This document shows positions 25,804 through 34,019 of a stretch of DNA of 64,000 nucleotides, piece after piece. This DNA is from Acuticoccus sp. I52.16.1 (GTDB taxonomy: Bacteria > Pseudomonadota > Alphaproteobacteria > Rhizobiales > Amorphaceae): assembly GCF_022865125.1 (NCBI RefSeq), contig NZ_CP094828.1, positions 2,597,219 to 2,661,218 on the forward strand. The letters run 5' to 3'. Below the pieces are notes generated by a model that was not told where the DNA came from, did not search any database, and saw only the letters and a list, made by a program, of their open reading frames with translations. Made by a program: the position numbers and the translations under genes. Each line of letters opens with the position of its first letter. Position 1 is the stretch's first letter.

Positions 25804-26808
25804 TCATGTCGCCTCGGCGGCATCGGGGACCGGCGCGGTCCGCCGGCGGGGCAGGCGCATCGTCAGGCCGGCGATGCCGCGCGGCGCGACGAAGACGAAG
25901 GCGATGATCAGCGCGCCGTAGAGCAGCATGCGGAAGTCGCCGAATTCGCGCAGCAGCTCCGACACGATGGTCAGCAGGAAGGCGCCATAGAGCGGGCCGT
26001 AGAACCGGCCGACGCCGCCGACGATAATGATCGCGAGGAGCGTGATGAGCATCTCCGGCCCGGCGACGGAGGTCGGCGTGAGGATCATCACGTAGTGGGC
26101 GTAGATCGCGCCGCTGAGGCCGACCACCGCCGCACTGACGCCGAACGCCAGGAGCTTCCACCACGCCAGGCGGATGCCGAGGCTTTCCGCGGCCGCCTCG
26201 GAGTCCTTGATGGCGAGGAAGGTGAGCCCCGGCCGTGAGGTCAGGAACAGCAGGAGGGCCAGCTGCACGGCGACGAAGAAGACGGCCGCGAGCCCGTACG
26301 AGCCCAGCGCGTTGCCGATGCCGAAGCGAATCGTCGTGTCGCCGATGGCGATCGGGTCGAACGGCGGGATCCCCCAGAAGCCGAGCTCGCCACGGGTGAT
26401 GCTCTTGAGATTGGAGAAGATCAGCCGGACGATCTCGGCGAACGCGAGCGTGACGATCGCCACGTGCGGCATGGAGCGGATCCGCAGGATCGGGAAGCCG
26501 ATCAGCACGCCCGCCGCGGCCGCCGCCGCCGCGCCCACCCAGATCGTCAACCAAGGGCTGACGCCGCCGTAGTAGGCGACGATCGCCGAGATGTAGGCGC
26601 CGATGGCGAAGAAGGCGTTGTGACCCAGCGTCTTCAGGCCGAGGATTCCGAGCGTGATGTTCCACCCCGTCGCGAAGACGGCGAAGATCAGCGACAGGGT
26701 CAGGACGTGGAAGATGTAGTCGTTCACCGGCAGGAACGGCACCGCCGCCAGGAGGGCGGTGAACACCAGCAGCATGAGGAAGGGCCGGCGGCCGAAGACC
26801 TCGTTCAT
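25804..26808 (-). CDS. livM: Branched-chain amino acid-type ABC transporter permease LivM
   Basis: A 334-residue inner-membrane permease with about nine hydrophobic segments. The family hallmark GILGLKTLGHNAFFAIGAY lies near residue 55 (the usual G-x-x-S-L-G-H-A segment has Thr-Leu-Gly-His-Asn), and GGVGRFYGPLYGAFLLT near residue 265 matches the conserved GG-G-x-x-G-P-x-x-G-A motif that contacts the ATPase. The start ATG at 26808 lies four bases after the livH stop, so the two are coupled. With LivH it forms the translocation pore. Confidence 0.9.
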   Translation of the reverse strand: MNEVFGRRPFLMLLVFTALLAAVPFLPVNDYIFHVLTLSLIFAVFATGWNITLGILGLKTLGHNAFFAIGAYISAIVAYYGGVSPWLTIWVGAAAAAAAGVLIGFPILRIRSMPHVAIVTLAFAEIVRLIFSNLKSITRGELGFWGIPPFDPIAIGDTTIRFGIGNALGSYGLAAVFFVAVQLALLLFLTSRPGLTFLAIKDSEAAAESLGIRLAWWKLLAFGVSAAVVGLSGAIYAHYVMILTPTSVAGPEMLITLLAIIIVGGVGRFYGPLYGAFLLTIVSELLREFGDFRMLLYGALIIAFVFVAPRGIAGLTMRLPRRRTAPVPDAAEAT

Positions 26809-26812
26809 CGGA

Positions 26813-27688
26813 TCAGGCCTCCCGCCCGGCAAAGAGCCCGCTGGGGCGCACACAGATGACGGCGATCAGGAAGGTGAAGGCGATGACGTCGCGCCATTCG
26901 GTCGGCGCGAAGAACACGCTGAACGACTCGATCATGCCGAGCAGGAAGCCCGCCGCCACCGCGCCGCCGAACGAGCCGAGCCCGCCGAGGATGACGACCG
27001 CGAAGCCCTTCAGCAGGTAGGACACCCCCATCCACGGATTGACCGTGACCAGCGGCGACAGAAGGATCGCCCCCGCGCCGGCGAGGGCCGCCGACATCGC
27101 GAACACCGCGGTGTGGACGAGGCCGGCGGGGATGCCGACGGCCTGTGCCGCTTCCGCGTCCTGCGCCGTCGCCCGGACGATGCGCCCGAGCTGCGTGCGG
27201 TAGAGGACGAGCGCGCACAGCCCCATGATGGCGAGCGCGATCAGCAGGATGGCGATGCGCTGCCAGGGCATGCGCAGCTCGCCGATGACGACTACCCCGT
27301 GGAAGAAGTAGGGCAGGGTGCGGAACTGCTCGCCCCAGACGAGCTGCGCGGCGCTCTGCAGGAAGATCGACAGGCCGATCGTCGCCGCGATCACGCGGAA
27401 GGCCCAGTCTCCCCGCGCCAGGAGCGGCGCGACCGTCACCCGCTGGATCAGTGCGCCGATCGCCGCGACCAGCACGAGCGTCAGCACCGAGGCGAGGAGG
27501 ACGTTCCAGCCCAGCGTCACCGCGAAGAAGAGGACGAGGTAGCCGGCGATCATCAACAGCTCGCCGTGGGCGAAGTTGAGCACCCGCGTCGTGCCGTAGA
27601 CGAGCGCGATACCGGAGCCCACCAGAGCGTAGATCGACCCGGTGATGAGCCCGTTGATGACGAGTTCGAGGAGATAGGAGAGCGTCAC
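26813..27688 (-). CDS. livH: Branched-chain amino acid-type ABC transporter permease LivH
   Basis: A 291-residue permease beginning with GTG at 27688, which overlaps the livF stop (GTGA). The N-terminal LELVINGLITGSIYALVGSGIALVYG and RVLNFAHGELLM are diagnostic of LivH, and VVILGGLGSFGGAVAAGFLLG near residue 225 is the EAA-like coupling segment. Eight hydrophobic segments are visible. It pairs with LivM as the membrane channel of the importer. Confidence 0.9.
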   Translation of the reverse strand: MTLSYLLELVINGLITGSIYALVGSGIALVYGTTRVLNFAHGELLMIAGYLVLFFAVTLGWNVLLASVLTLVLVAAIGALIQRVTVAPLLARGDWAFRVIAATIGLSIFLQSAAQLVWGEQFRTLPYFFHGVVVIGELRMPWQRIAILLIALAIMGLCALVLYRTQLGRIVRATAQDAEAAQAVGIPAGLVHTAVFAMSAALAGAGAILLSPLVTVNPWMGVSYLLKGFAVVILGGLGSFGGAVAAGFLLGMIESFSVFFAPTEWRDVIAFTFLIAVICVRPSGLFAGREA

Positions 27689-28401
27689 GCCGCGCTCTCC
27701 CGGACGCCGAGGTAGACGCGCCTGACCTCGGGATGCTCCAGCATCTCCTCGCCGGACCCGCTGAGGACCACGCGGCCGCTCTCCAGCAGGTAGCCGCGGT
27801 GGCTCATGGCGAAGGAGAGCTTGGCGTTTTGCTCGTTGAACAGCACCGCCACGCCTTCGGAATTGATCGTTTTCATGATGCCGTAGACATTCTTCACCAT
27901 CGCCGGCGACAGGCCGAGGAAGGGCTCGTCCATGAGGAGGACACGCGGCCGCGCCATCAGCCCGCGGGCGATCGCCACCATCTGCTGCTGCCCGCCGCTG
28001 AGTTTCCCGGCCGTCGCGTCCAGATGCGGCTCGATCTCCGGGAACAGGCCGAGCACCCAGGCGAACGACCCCCGCGCCTCGCCGGCCGGCCGGGCATAGC
28101 CGCCGAGCATGATGTTCTCCCGCACGCTCATGCGCGGGAACAGGCGGCGGCGCTCCAGGACGATGCTCATGCCCCGGCGCGGGCGCACCGTCGCCGGTTT
28201 GGCCCGCAGGTCCTCGCCGTCGAACAGGACGGCGCCTGAGGAGGCCTTCTTCAACCCCATCGCCGCCTTCAGCACGGTGCTTTTGCCGGAGCCGTTCGGT
28301 CCCATCACGGCGACCATCTCGCCGGCCCCGACTTCCATCGAAACGTCCCACAGGACCTGCGTCGCGCCGTAGTGGACGTTGACGTTCTCGAGCTTAAGCA
28401 T
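27685..28401 (-). CDS. livF: Branched-chain amino acid-type ABC transporter ATPase LivF
   Basis: A 238-residue ATPase with Walker A GPNGSGKST (about residues 34-42), signature KLSGGQQQM (about 134), Walker B VLLMDEP (about 155) and the typical C-terminal EVRRVYLG. At the H-loop the sequence is LFNEQN where relatives have VEQN, as is usual for LivF, which uses Gln/Asn in place of His. It overlaps livG by eight bases upstream and livH by four downstream. With LivG it powers import. Confidence 0.92.
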   Translation of the reverse strand: MLKLENVNVHYGATQVLWDVSMEVGAGEMVAVMGPNGSGKSTVLKAAMGLKKASSGAVLFDGEDLRAKPATVRPRRGMSIVLERRRLFPRMSVRENIMLGGYARPAGEARGSFAWVLGLFPEIEPHLDATAGKLSGGQQQMVAIARGLMARPRVLLMDEPFLGLSPAMVKNVYGIMKTINSEGVAVLFNEQNAKLSFAMSHRGYLLESGRVVLSGSGEEMLEHPEVRRVYLGVRESAA

Positions 28402-29125
28402 CGTCGTCGCCCCCCAGGTAGATGCGCCGCACGGCCTCGTGCTCGGCCACCTCGGCCATCGGGCCGGCGACGACGACCTCGCCGCGGTTAAGGAAGATCG
28501 CGTCGTCCGCCAGGCCGAACAGCACTTCCATGTTGTGCTCGACGACGAGGATGGTGATGCCGCGCTCCTCGCGCAGGCGCCGGATCACGTCGAGGATGTC
28601 GGGGATGCTCGGCCGGTCGACGCCGCCGGTCACCTCGTCCAGCAGCAGGAGGCGCGGCTTCGTGGCGAGGGCGCGGGCCAGCTCCAGCCGTTTGCGCTGA
28701 CCGGTGGAGAGAGTGCGGGACGGTTCGTCGATCTTCCCGCCGAGGCCCACGAAGTCGACGTATTCCTCGGCCTCCGCGCGGGCTGCGCGCATCGACACGC
28801 CGCGCGACGTGACGGCGACCATCACGTTCTCGCGCACCGTCAGGTCGGCGAAGGGCTGCGTGATCTGGAAGGTGCGGGCGATGCCTTGGCGGCAACGCCA
28901 GCTCGGCAGCGCCGCGGTGATGTCCCGCGCATCGAACGAGATGCTTCCGGCGCTGGGCCGCACGACGCCGGCCACGGCATTGAACAAGGTCGTCTTGCCC
29001 GCCCCGTTGGGGCCGAGGATCGCCGTGGTGCGACCGGTCTCGACGACGAGATCGACCTTCTGCAGGGCGACGAGTCCGCCGAAGCGGACGCTCACCTGGT
29101 CGATGCTGAGGAGAGGATGGGCCAT
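28394..29125 (-). CDS. livG: Branched-chain amino acid-type ABC transporter ATPase LivG
   Basis: A 243-residue ATPase with Walker A GPNGAGKTT, the LivG-type IARTFQITQPFADLTVRENVMV, Walker B LLLLDE, and H-loop VVEHNM. The signature reads LSTGQRKRLELARAL, with Thr where LSGGQ or LSYGQ is usual, a mild variation. Two residues after the Walker B Glu come Thr-Gly-Gly (DEVTGGVD) where family members have AG-L, a small departure near the D-loop. ATG 29125 is chosen over GTG 29128 because GGAAGG sits at the right distance. It is the first gene of the livG-F-H-M-binding protein-FadR run. Confidence 0.9.
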   Translation of the reverse strand: MAHPLLSIDQVSVRFGGLVALQKVDLVVETGRTTAILGPNGAGKTTLFNAVAGVVRPSAGSISFDARDITAALPSWRCRQGIARTFQITQPFADLTVRENVMVAVTSRGVSMRAARAEAEEYVDFVGLGGKIDEPSRTLSTGQRKRLELARALATKPRLLLLDEVTGGVDRPSIPDILDVIRRLREERGITILVVEHNMEVLFGLADDAIFLNRGEVVVAGPMAEVAEHEAVRRIYLGGDDDA

Positions 29126-29324
29126 CACGCCTTCCCAGATTGCGGTGGACGGAGGCTATGTGGCCTATTTATGATAATCAACCGACTGAACCGCTCGAAT
29201 TGACGTCACCGGCCGCGTGACATTTGTGCATGAGCCTTGCGCGCATCGGTGGCATGCTCGGTCCACCCGCGAGGCTCCCCGCGGATCCCCGGCCGAGCCG
29301 CCCGAAAACGAGAGAGATCGAACC

Positions 29325-30617
29325 ATGACCCTGACTGCCCAGATGCGCGATGACATCGTCCGCTCGGTCGAGGACGGGTTCGCCGCGCAGGTGGAGTTCA
29401 CCGGGGCACTGGTCGGATTCCGGAGCAATCGCGGCGAAGAGCACACCATCCAGGACTTCATCTATCGCGCCCTCGGCGACCGCGGGTATGCGCGCGACCG
29501 CTTCGCGATGGATCCCGAGGCGATCGCGCGGCATCCGGGCGGCGCGCCCTGGTCCGATACCCACTCGGAGGCGCCGATCGTCGTCGGCATCCACCGCCCG
29601 CGCGCGGAGGCCGGCCGCTCGCTGATCCTGCAATCGCACCTCGACGTGGTGCCCGCCGGGCCCCGCGCGATGTGGGCCAGCGACCCCTACGTGGCGCGGA
29701 TCGAGGGAGACTGGATGTTCGGCCGCGGCGCGGCGGACATGAAGGCCGGCGCGGCGGCCAACATCTTCGCCCTCGACGCGCTGCGGCGGATCGGCCTGGA
29801 GCCGGCGTCCACCGTCTACATCCAGTCGGTGGTCGAGGAAGAGTCGACCGGCAACGGCGCGCTGATGACGCACCTGCGCGGCTATCAGGCCGACGCGGTG
29901 CTGATTCCGGAACCGGAGGACGAGATGCTGGTGCGGGCCAACACCGGCGTCCTGTGGTTCCGGGTCGAGGTCTCGGGCCTGCCGGTCCATGTGCGCGAAA
30001 TGGGCAGCGGGACCAATGCGATCGACGCCGCCTATCGCCTCGTCGGCGCGCTGCGTGAGCTGGAGGCGCGCTGGAACGCGAAGAAGGCGGACCATCCGCA
30101 CTTCGCCGACCTCGATCACCCGATCAACCTCAATGTCGGCCGGATCGAGGGGGGCGACTGGGCCTCGTCGGTTCCGTGCTGGTGCGCGATCGACTGCCGC
30201 ATCGCCATCTATCCGGGGACCGACGCCGGCGCCGCGGCGTCCGAGATCCGGGACTGCCTCGCCCAGTTCTCGCGCGCCGACCCCTACCTCTCCAACAACC
30301 CCCCCGTCGTCACCTTCGACGGCTTCCATGCCGAGGGTTACGTGCTGGAGGCGGGATCGGAGGCCGAGGCGGTGCTCGGCCGGGCCCACGAGGAGGCGAT
30401 CGGCACGCCGCTGCAAAGCTTCACCACGCCCGGCTATCTCGATACCCGGGTCTACGCGCTCTACGACCGGATCCCGGCGCTGTGCTACGGGCCGATCTCG
30501 CGCAACATCCACGGCTTCGACGAGTGCGTCAGCCTCTCCTCGGTCCAACGGATCACCACCGCCATGGCGCTGTTCATCGCCCATTGGTGCGGGGTGAAAC
30601 CCATCGACAAGGCTTGA
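29325..30617 (+). CDS. M20 family metal-dependent amidohydrolase (ArgE/DapE-like)
   Basis: A 430-residue two-domain metallohydrolase. Binuclear zinc ligands are in SHLDVVPAG (His/Asp), FGRGAADMKAG (the bridging Asp), VVEEESTGNG (catalytic Glu and ligand Glu) and IHGFDE near the C-terminus. The dimerisation domain (about residues 205-320) holds the WFRVEVSGLPVHVREMGSG stretch. ArgE/DapE relatives deacylate N-acyl amino acids. It heads a plus-strand run with the PPOX and PLP-lyase genes and diverges from the LIV importer, so it probably deacylates the imported compound. The start ATG is preceded by GAGAG. Confidence 0.88.
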   Translation: MTLTAQMRDDIVRSVEDGFAAQVEFTGALVGFRSNRGEEHTIQDFIYRALGDRGYARDRFAMDPEAIARHPGGAPWSDTHSEAPIVVGIHRPRAEAGRSLILQSHLDVVPAGPRAMWASDPYVARIEGDWMFGRGAADMKAGAAANIFALDALRRIGLEPASTVYIQSVVEEESTGNGALMTHLRGYQADAVLIPEPEDEMLVRANTGVLWFRVEVSGLPVHVREMGSGTNAIDAAYRLVGALRELEARWNAKKADHPHFADLDHPINLNVGRIEGGDWASSVPCWCAIDCRIAIYPGTDAGAAASEIRDCLAQFSRADPYLSNNPPVVTFDGFHAEGYVLEAGSEAEAVLGRAHEEAIGTPLQSFTTPGYLDTRVYALYDRIPALCYGPISRNIHGFDECVSLSSVQRITTAMALFIAHWCGVKPIDKA

Positions 30618-30686
30618 GCCGCGATCCGGCGCGCGCCGGGTTCCTCTCGCTAAGACAACAACTTGCGTCCGGAAGGAAACGTGACG

Positions 30687-31307
30687 ATGACGACCCATCG
30701 CATTACGACGCTCGACGAGCTGGACGAGCGCTACGGCCCGCCGGCCACGGCGGCGATCCAGAAGGAATTGCCCGCTCTGATGCCGGGCTACCGCGCGATG
30801 ATCGAGGCGTCGCCGTTCGTCGCGATCGCCAGCTCCGCCCCGGACGGCGGGCTCGACTGTTCGCCGCGCGGCGACCCGGCGGGGTTCGTCCACGTCGCCG
30901 ACGAGCGGACGATCATGCTGCCAGACCGGCCGGGCAACCGCCGCGTCGACACGATGCGCAACATCCTCGTCGACCCGCGAGTGGCGCTGCTCTTCCTCAT
31001 CCCCGGCCTCGGCGAGACGCTGCGCATCAACGGCCGTGCCGAGATCTCGACCGACCCGGAGCACCTCGCCCTGTTCGAGATCAAGGGCAAGCAGCCGATC
31101 ACGGTGCTGATCGTCCATATCGACACGGTCTACTTCCAGTGCTCGAAGGCGATCATCCGCTCCAAGATCTGGGACCCGGCGACGCAAGTCCCGCGGGACA
31201 GCCTGCCCACCGCCGGCCAACTCCTCGAAGAGGCGACGAACGCGGAGATGCTGGCCTCCGAGTACGATCCGTGGCTGCAGGAGCGCATCAAGCAGACCCT
31301 CTATTGA
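30687..31307 (+). CDS. Pyridoxamine 5'-phosphate oxidase-family FMN-binding protein
   Basis: A 206-residue split-barrel protein of the PPOX class, of the type annotated as MSMEG_1061 family. It has the early ASPFVAIASSAPDGGLDCSPRGD, DRPGNRRVDTMRNIL and PRVALLFLIPG segments that form the FMN phosphate site, and a C-terminal QCSKAIIRSKIWDP typical of this subgroup. It probably uses FMN or F420 to reduce or oxidise a small molecule. GGAAGG lies ten bases before the ATG. It sits between the M20 amidohydrolase (69 bases upstream) and the PLP lyase, suggesting one step of a short pathway. Confidence 0.8.
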   Translation: MTTHRITTLDELDERYGPPATAAIQKELPALMPGYRAMIEASPFVAIASSAPDGGLDCSPRGDPAGFVHVADERTIMLPDRPGNRRVDTMRNILVDPRVALLFLIPGLGETLRINGRAEISTDPEHLALFEIKGKQPITVLIVHIDTVYFQCSKAIIRSKIWDPATQVPRDSLPTAGQLLEEATNAEMLASEYDPWLQERIKQTLY

Positions 31308-31458
31308 CGCCCCGTCCGGAGGCCGGGCCCGCGCAAGTCGGCGCACGGCGTGAAGCCGCGGCGAAGGGGCGACGCGGTGGGGCGGGACGACAACGGCAGT
31401 CGCCGGTGCCGGACACGGTGCCGTGTGCATGTCGCGCGATCTCGCGATATTGAGGGAC

Positions 31459-32505
31459 ATGCCGACCGATGATCCCACGCGGCCCACCGGCCGCACGCTG
31501 TTCGTTCCGTCCGCGGACCGGCCGCTCGCGCTGCTCGGCCAATGTCCGGCCTATGCGCCGACGCCGCTGCGGCGCATGGATGGGCTGGGCGCGGAGGCCG
31601 GCGCCGGCGTGCTCTTCGTCAAGGACGAGAGCACGCGGATGGGGCTCGGCAGCTTCAAGGCGCTGGGCGGTGCGTTCGCCGTGGCGCGGATGATCTGCGA
31701 CGCGGCCGGCACCGAGGATCTCGCCGGCCCGCGCGCGCGCGCCGTGGCATCCGGGATGACCTTCATCACCGCGAGCGCCGGCAATCACGGCCTCTCTGTG
31801 GCGGCAGGGGCGGGACGCTTCGGGGCGCGGTCGGTGATCGTCCTGGCGGCGACGGTGCCGGAGAGCTTCGCCGCCCGCATCCGCGCCAAGGGTGCCGGGA
31901 TCCTGCGCGTCGACGGGGACTATGAGGCGAGCGTCGCGGTGGCGCGGCGAGAGGCCGAACGGCGCGGCTGGCTCCTCCTCGCCGACGGGTCGTGGCAGGG
32001 ATATGTCGATCGCCCGGCGCTGGTGATGGAGGGCTATACCGTGCTGGCCGAAGAGTGCCGCGCCGCCTTCGCCGCGATTGAAGTGTGGCCGAGTCACATC
32101 GTCCTGCAGGCCGGCGTCGGCGGGCTCGCGGCCGCGGTCGCGACGCATGCGCGGCTGAATTGGCAGGGGGCGCCCGCGATCACCGTCGTCGAACCGGAGG
32201 CCGCGCCGTGCTTGCGGGCGAGCGTCGCGGCCGGTCGCCTGACGCCGGTGAGCGGCCCGCACTCCGACATGGGGCGGCTCGATTGCAAGGACGCCTCGCT
32301 GATCGCCTTCGAGGCGTTGCGGCGGGACGCCGACGCGTTCGTGACCGTCGGCGACGCGGCCGCCGCCGAGGCTGCCGCGGATTTCGCCCGCCACGGCATC
32401 CGCACGACGCCGAGCGGTGCGGCGGGGCTCGCGGCACTGAAGGCGCTGGACCTCCCGGCGGACGCGCGCGTCCTGCTGATCGCATCCGAAGGGCCGGAGG
32501 ACTGA
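31459..32505 (+). CDS. PLP-dependent lyase, diaminopropionate ammonia-lyase-like
   Basis: A 348-residue fold-type II PLP enzyme. The cofactor lysine is in GLGSFKALGGAFAV (about residue 70), the phosphate/carboxylate loop in TASAGNHGLSVAAGA, and the glycine-rich site in LQAGVGGLAAAVATHARL. The KDESTRMGLGSFKALGG stretch is typical of diaminopropionate ammonia-lyase, which turns 2,3-diaminopropionate into pyruvate and ammonia; threonine dehydratase relatives differ there. It is about 50 residues shorter than E. coli YgeX (398), so the exact substrate is open. The start at 31459 is the best of three in-frame ATGs, though its ribosome site is weak. An inverted repeat lies at 31413-31426. Confidence 0.8.
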   Translation: MPTDDPTRPTGRTLFVPSADRPLALLGQCPAYAPTPLRRMDGLGAEAGAGVLFVKDESTRMGLGSFKALGGAFAVARMICDAAGTEDLAGPRARAVASGMTFITASAGNHGLSVAAGAGRFGARSVIVLAATVPESFAARIRAKGAGILRVDGDYEASVAVARREAERRGWLLLADGSWQGYVDRPALVMEGYTVLAEECRAAFAAIEVWPSHIVLQAGVGGLAAAVATHARLNWQGAPAITVVEPEAAPCLRASVAAGRLTPVSGPHSDMGRLDCKDASLIAFEALRRDADAFVTVGDAAAAEAAADFARHGIRTTPSGAAGLAALKALDLPADARVLLIASEGPED

Positions 32506-32867
32506 AGCGAGACGCCGGTCTCGAAGGCGACCGCCGGCAACCGCGCGCGGGGACGGGGAGCCGGGGAGCGGCGAGCGGGGAGCCCGCGGGATACGAGACG
32601 AGGGTCCTCACGAGCCCCGCGTCCGACGCATGGCGCTATGCACGACCGCAGGACCCCGGCCGACGCCTCCTGACCTCGCCGGCGTTTGTCCCAGTGTGAT
32701 CAACGCACTGTCCGGTTCGCGGCTCGCCGGGCGGAACGTCGGCGGCCGAGGGTATTGGCTCCAGGCATAGGTCGATCATACAAAGATATGTGCATTGCCA
32801 CCCATTGTGCGAGATTACACGGTGTCCATATTCGGCGTCGCCTTGGCTTGCCCAACAGGAGGCGCCC
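32506..32867. other. 362-base intergenic region upstream of the RND efflux genes
   Basis: Just after the lyase stop is a small perfect stem (CGAGAC 32508-32513, GTCTCG 32518-32523) without a T-run. The middle is GC-rich with GGGGAG-type direct repeats. From 32750 to 32835 the DNA is AT-richer and holds CATA-N6-TATG (32777-32790), a candidate operator. AGGAGG at 32857-32862 serves the TTG start at 32868. No regulator gene is adjacent and no gene is seen here. Confidence 0.5.
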
Positions 32868-34016
32868 TTGTCCCGCATCGCCATCGTCATCCTCGGCGTC
32901 GCCGCCCTCGGCCTCGCGGCCTGCGAACCCGAGGCGCAGAGCGCCGCCGCTCCGCCCCCGCCCGAAGTCACCGTCGCCAAGCCCGTCACCCGCCAGATCG
33001 TCGAGGACGACGAGTTCGTCGGCCGTTTCGCGGCGGTGAACGAGGTGGAGGTGCGGGCGCGCGTCGCCGGCTACCTCGCTCAGATCCACTTCACCGACGG
33101 TCAGATGGTTAGGGAGGGCGACCTGCTCTTCACCATCGACCAACGTCCCTACGCCGCCGAGAAGGAGCGGGCCGAAGCGCAGGAGCGCGTCACCGCCGCC
33201 CAGCTCGACTACGCCAAGCAGCAGTTCGACCGTGGCGCCGACCTCGTCAAACGCGGCACCATCCCACAGTCGCAGTACGACGAGCGGATGCAGGCCCACC
33301 TCGCCGCGCAGGCGAACGCCGAGGCCGCGAAGGCCGCCACCCGCACCGCCAGCCTCAACTACGACTATACCGAGATCCACGCCCCCATCTCGGGCCGCAT
33401 CGACCGGCGGTTCGTCTCCGTCGGCAACCTGGTGCAGCCGGACCAGACGCTGCTGACCCGCATCGTCTCGCTCGACCCGATCGACATCTACTTCGACATC
33501 GACGAGCGCTCGCTGCTCGGCTACGCGCGCGATGCGCGGGCCCGCGGCGCCGACCTGCAACAGGGCGGCGGCCTCGAGGTGAAGGTGCGCCTCGCCGACG
33601 AGACCGATGGTCCCTTCACCGGCAATCTCGACTTCGCCGAGAACAGGATCGACGACGCTTCCGGCACGATCCGCCTGCGCGCGCGGCTGACCAATCCGGA
33701 CTTCATCATGCAGCCGGGCATGTTCGGGCGCGTCAACGTCCCGGCGTCGCTGCCGCACGACGGCGTGCTGCTGCCCGACGTCGCCGTTTCCTCCAACCAG
33801 AACCAACGCATCGTCTACGTCGTCGACGGCGACAACACCGTGTCCGCCAAGCCCGTGCGGCCCGGCCCGCGGATCGACGGTTACCGTGTCATCCGCTCCG
33901 GCCTCGACGGCAGCGAGACGGTGGTCATCGACGGGCTGATGCGCGTGCGGCCGGGCGTGACGGTGACCCCGAAGCCGACCGAGCTGCCGCCCACCAACCT
34001 TCCGACCGAGGGGTAG
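32868..34016 (+). CDS. RND efflux periplasmic adaptor (AcrA/MexA type), lipoprotein
   Basis: A 382-residue membrane fusion protein starting at TTG, chosen because AGGAGG lies five to six bases upstream and it gives a short lipoprotein leader with lipobox LAAC near residue 18. Order: leader, barrel-sandwich hybrid first half (VRARVAGYLAQIHFTDGQMVREGDLLFTID), alpha-hairpin (about 95-165), second half (YTEIHAPISGRIDRRFVSVGNLV), beta-barrel, and membrane-proximal domain (FDENRIDDASGTIRLRARL-like segment). It links the AcrB-like pump to an outer-membrane TolC protein, which is not encoded here. It ends three bases before the pump gene. Confidence 0.92.
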   Translation: MSRIAIVILGVAALGLAACEPEAQSAAAPPPPEVTVAKPVTRQIVEDDEFVGRFAAVNEVEVRARVAGYLAQIHFTDGQMVREGDLLFTIDQRPYAAEKERAEAQERVTAAQLDYAKQQFDRGADLVKRGTIPQSQYDERMQAHLAAQANAEAAKAATRTASLNYDYTEIHAPISGRIDRRFVSVGNLVQPDQTLLTRIVSLDPIDIYFDIDERSLLGYARDARARGADLQQGGGLEVKVRLADETDGPFTGNLDFAENRIDDASGTIRLRARLTNPDFIMQPGMFGRVNVPASLPHDGVLLPDVAVSSNQNQRIVYVVDGDNTVSAKPVRPGPRIDGYRVIRSGLDGSETVVIDGLMRVRPGVTVTPKPTELPPTNLPTEG

Positions 34017-34019
34017 GCC

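Noticed and set aside
24503-26665. Continuous minus-strand frame that would fuse the binding protein to an N-terminal extension over livM
   Set aside because: livM is clearly encoded in another frame, and the binding protein has a signal peptide and ribosome site at 25729.
29201-29208. TGACGTCA palindrome between livG and the M20 gene
   Set aside because: An 8-base palindrome is expected by chance in a window of this size and does not match a GntR/FadR operator I can name, although the location is suitable.
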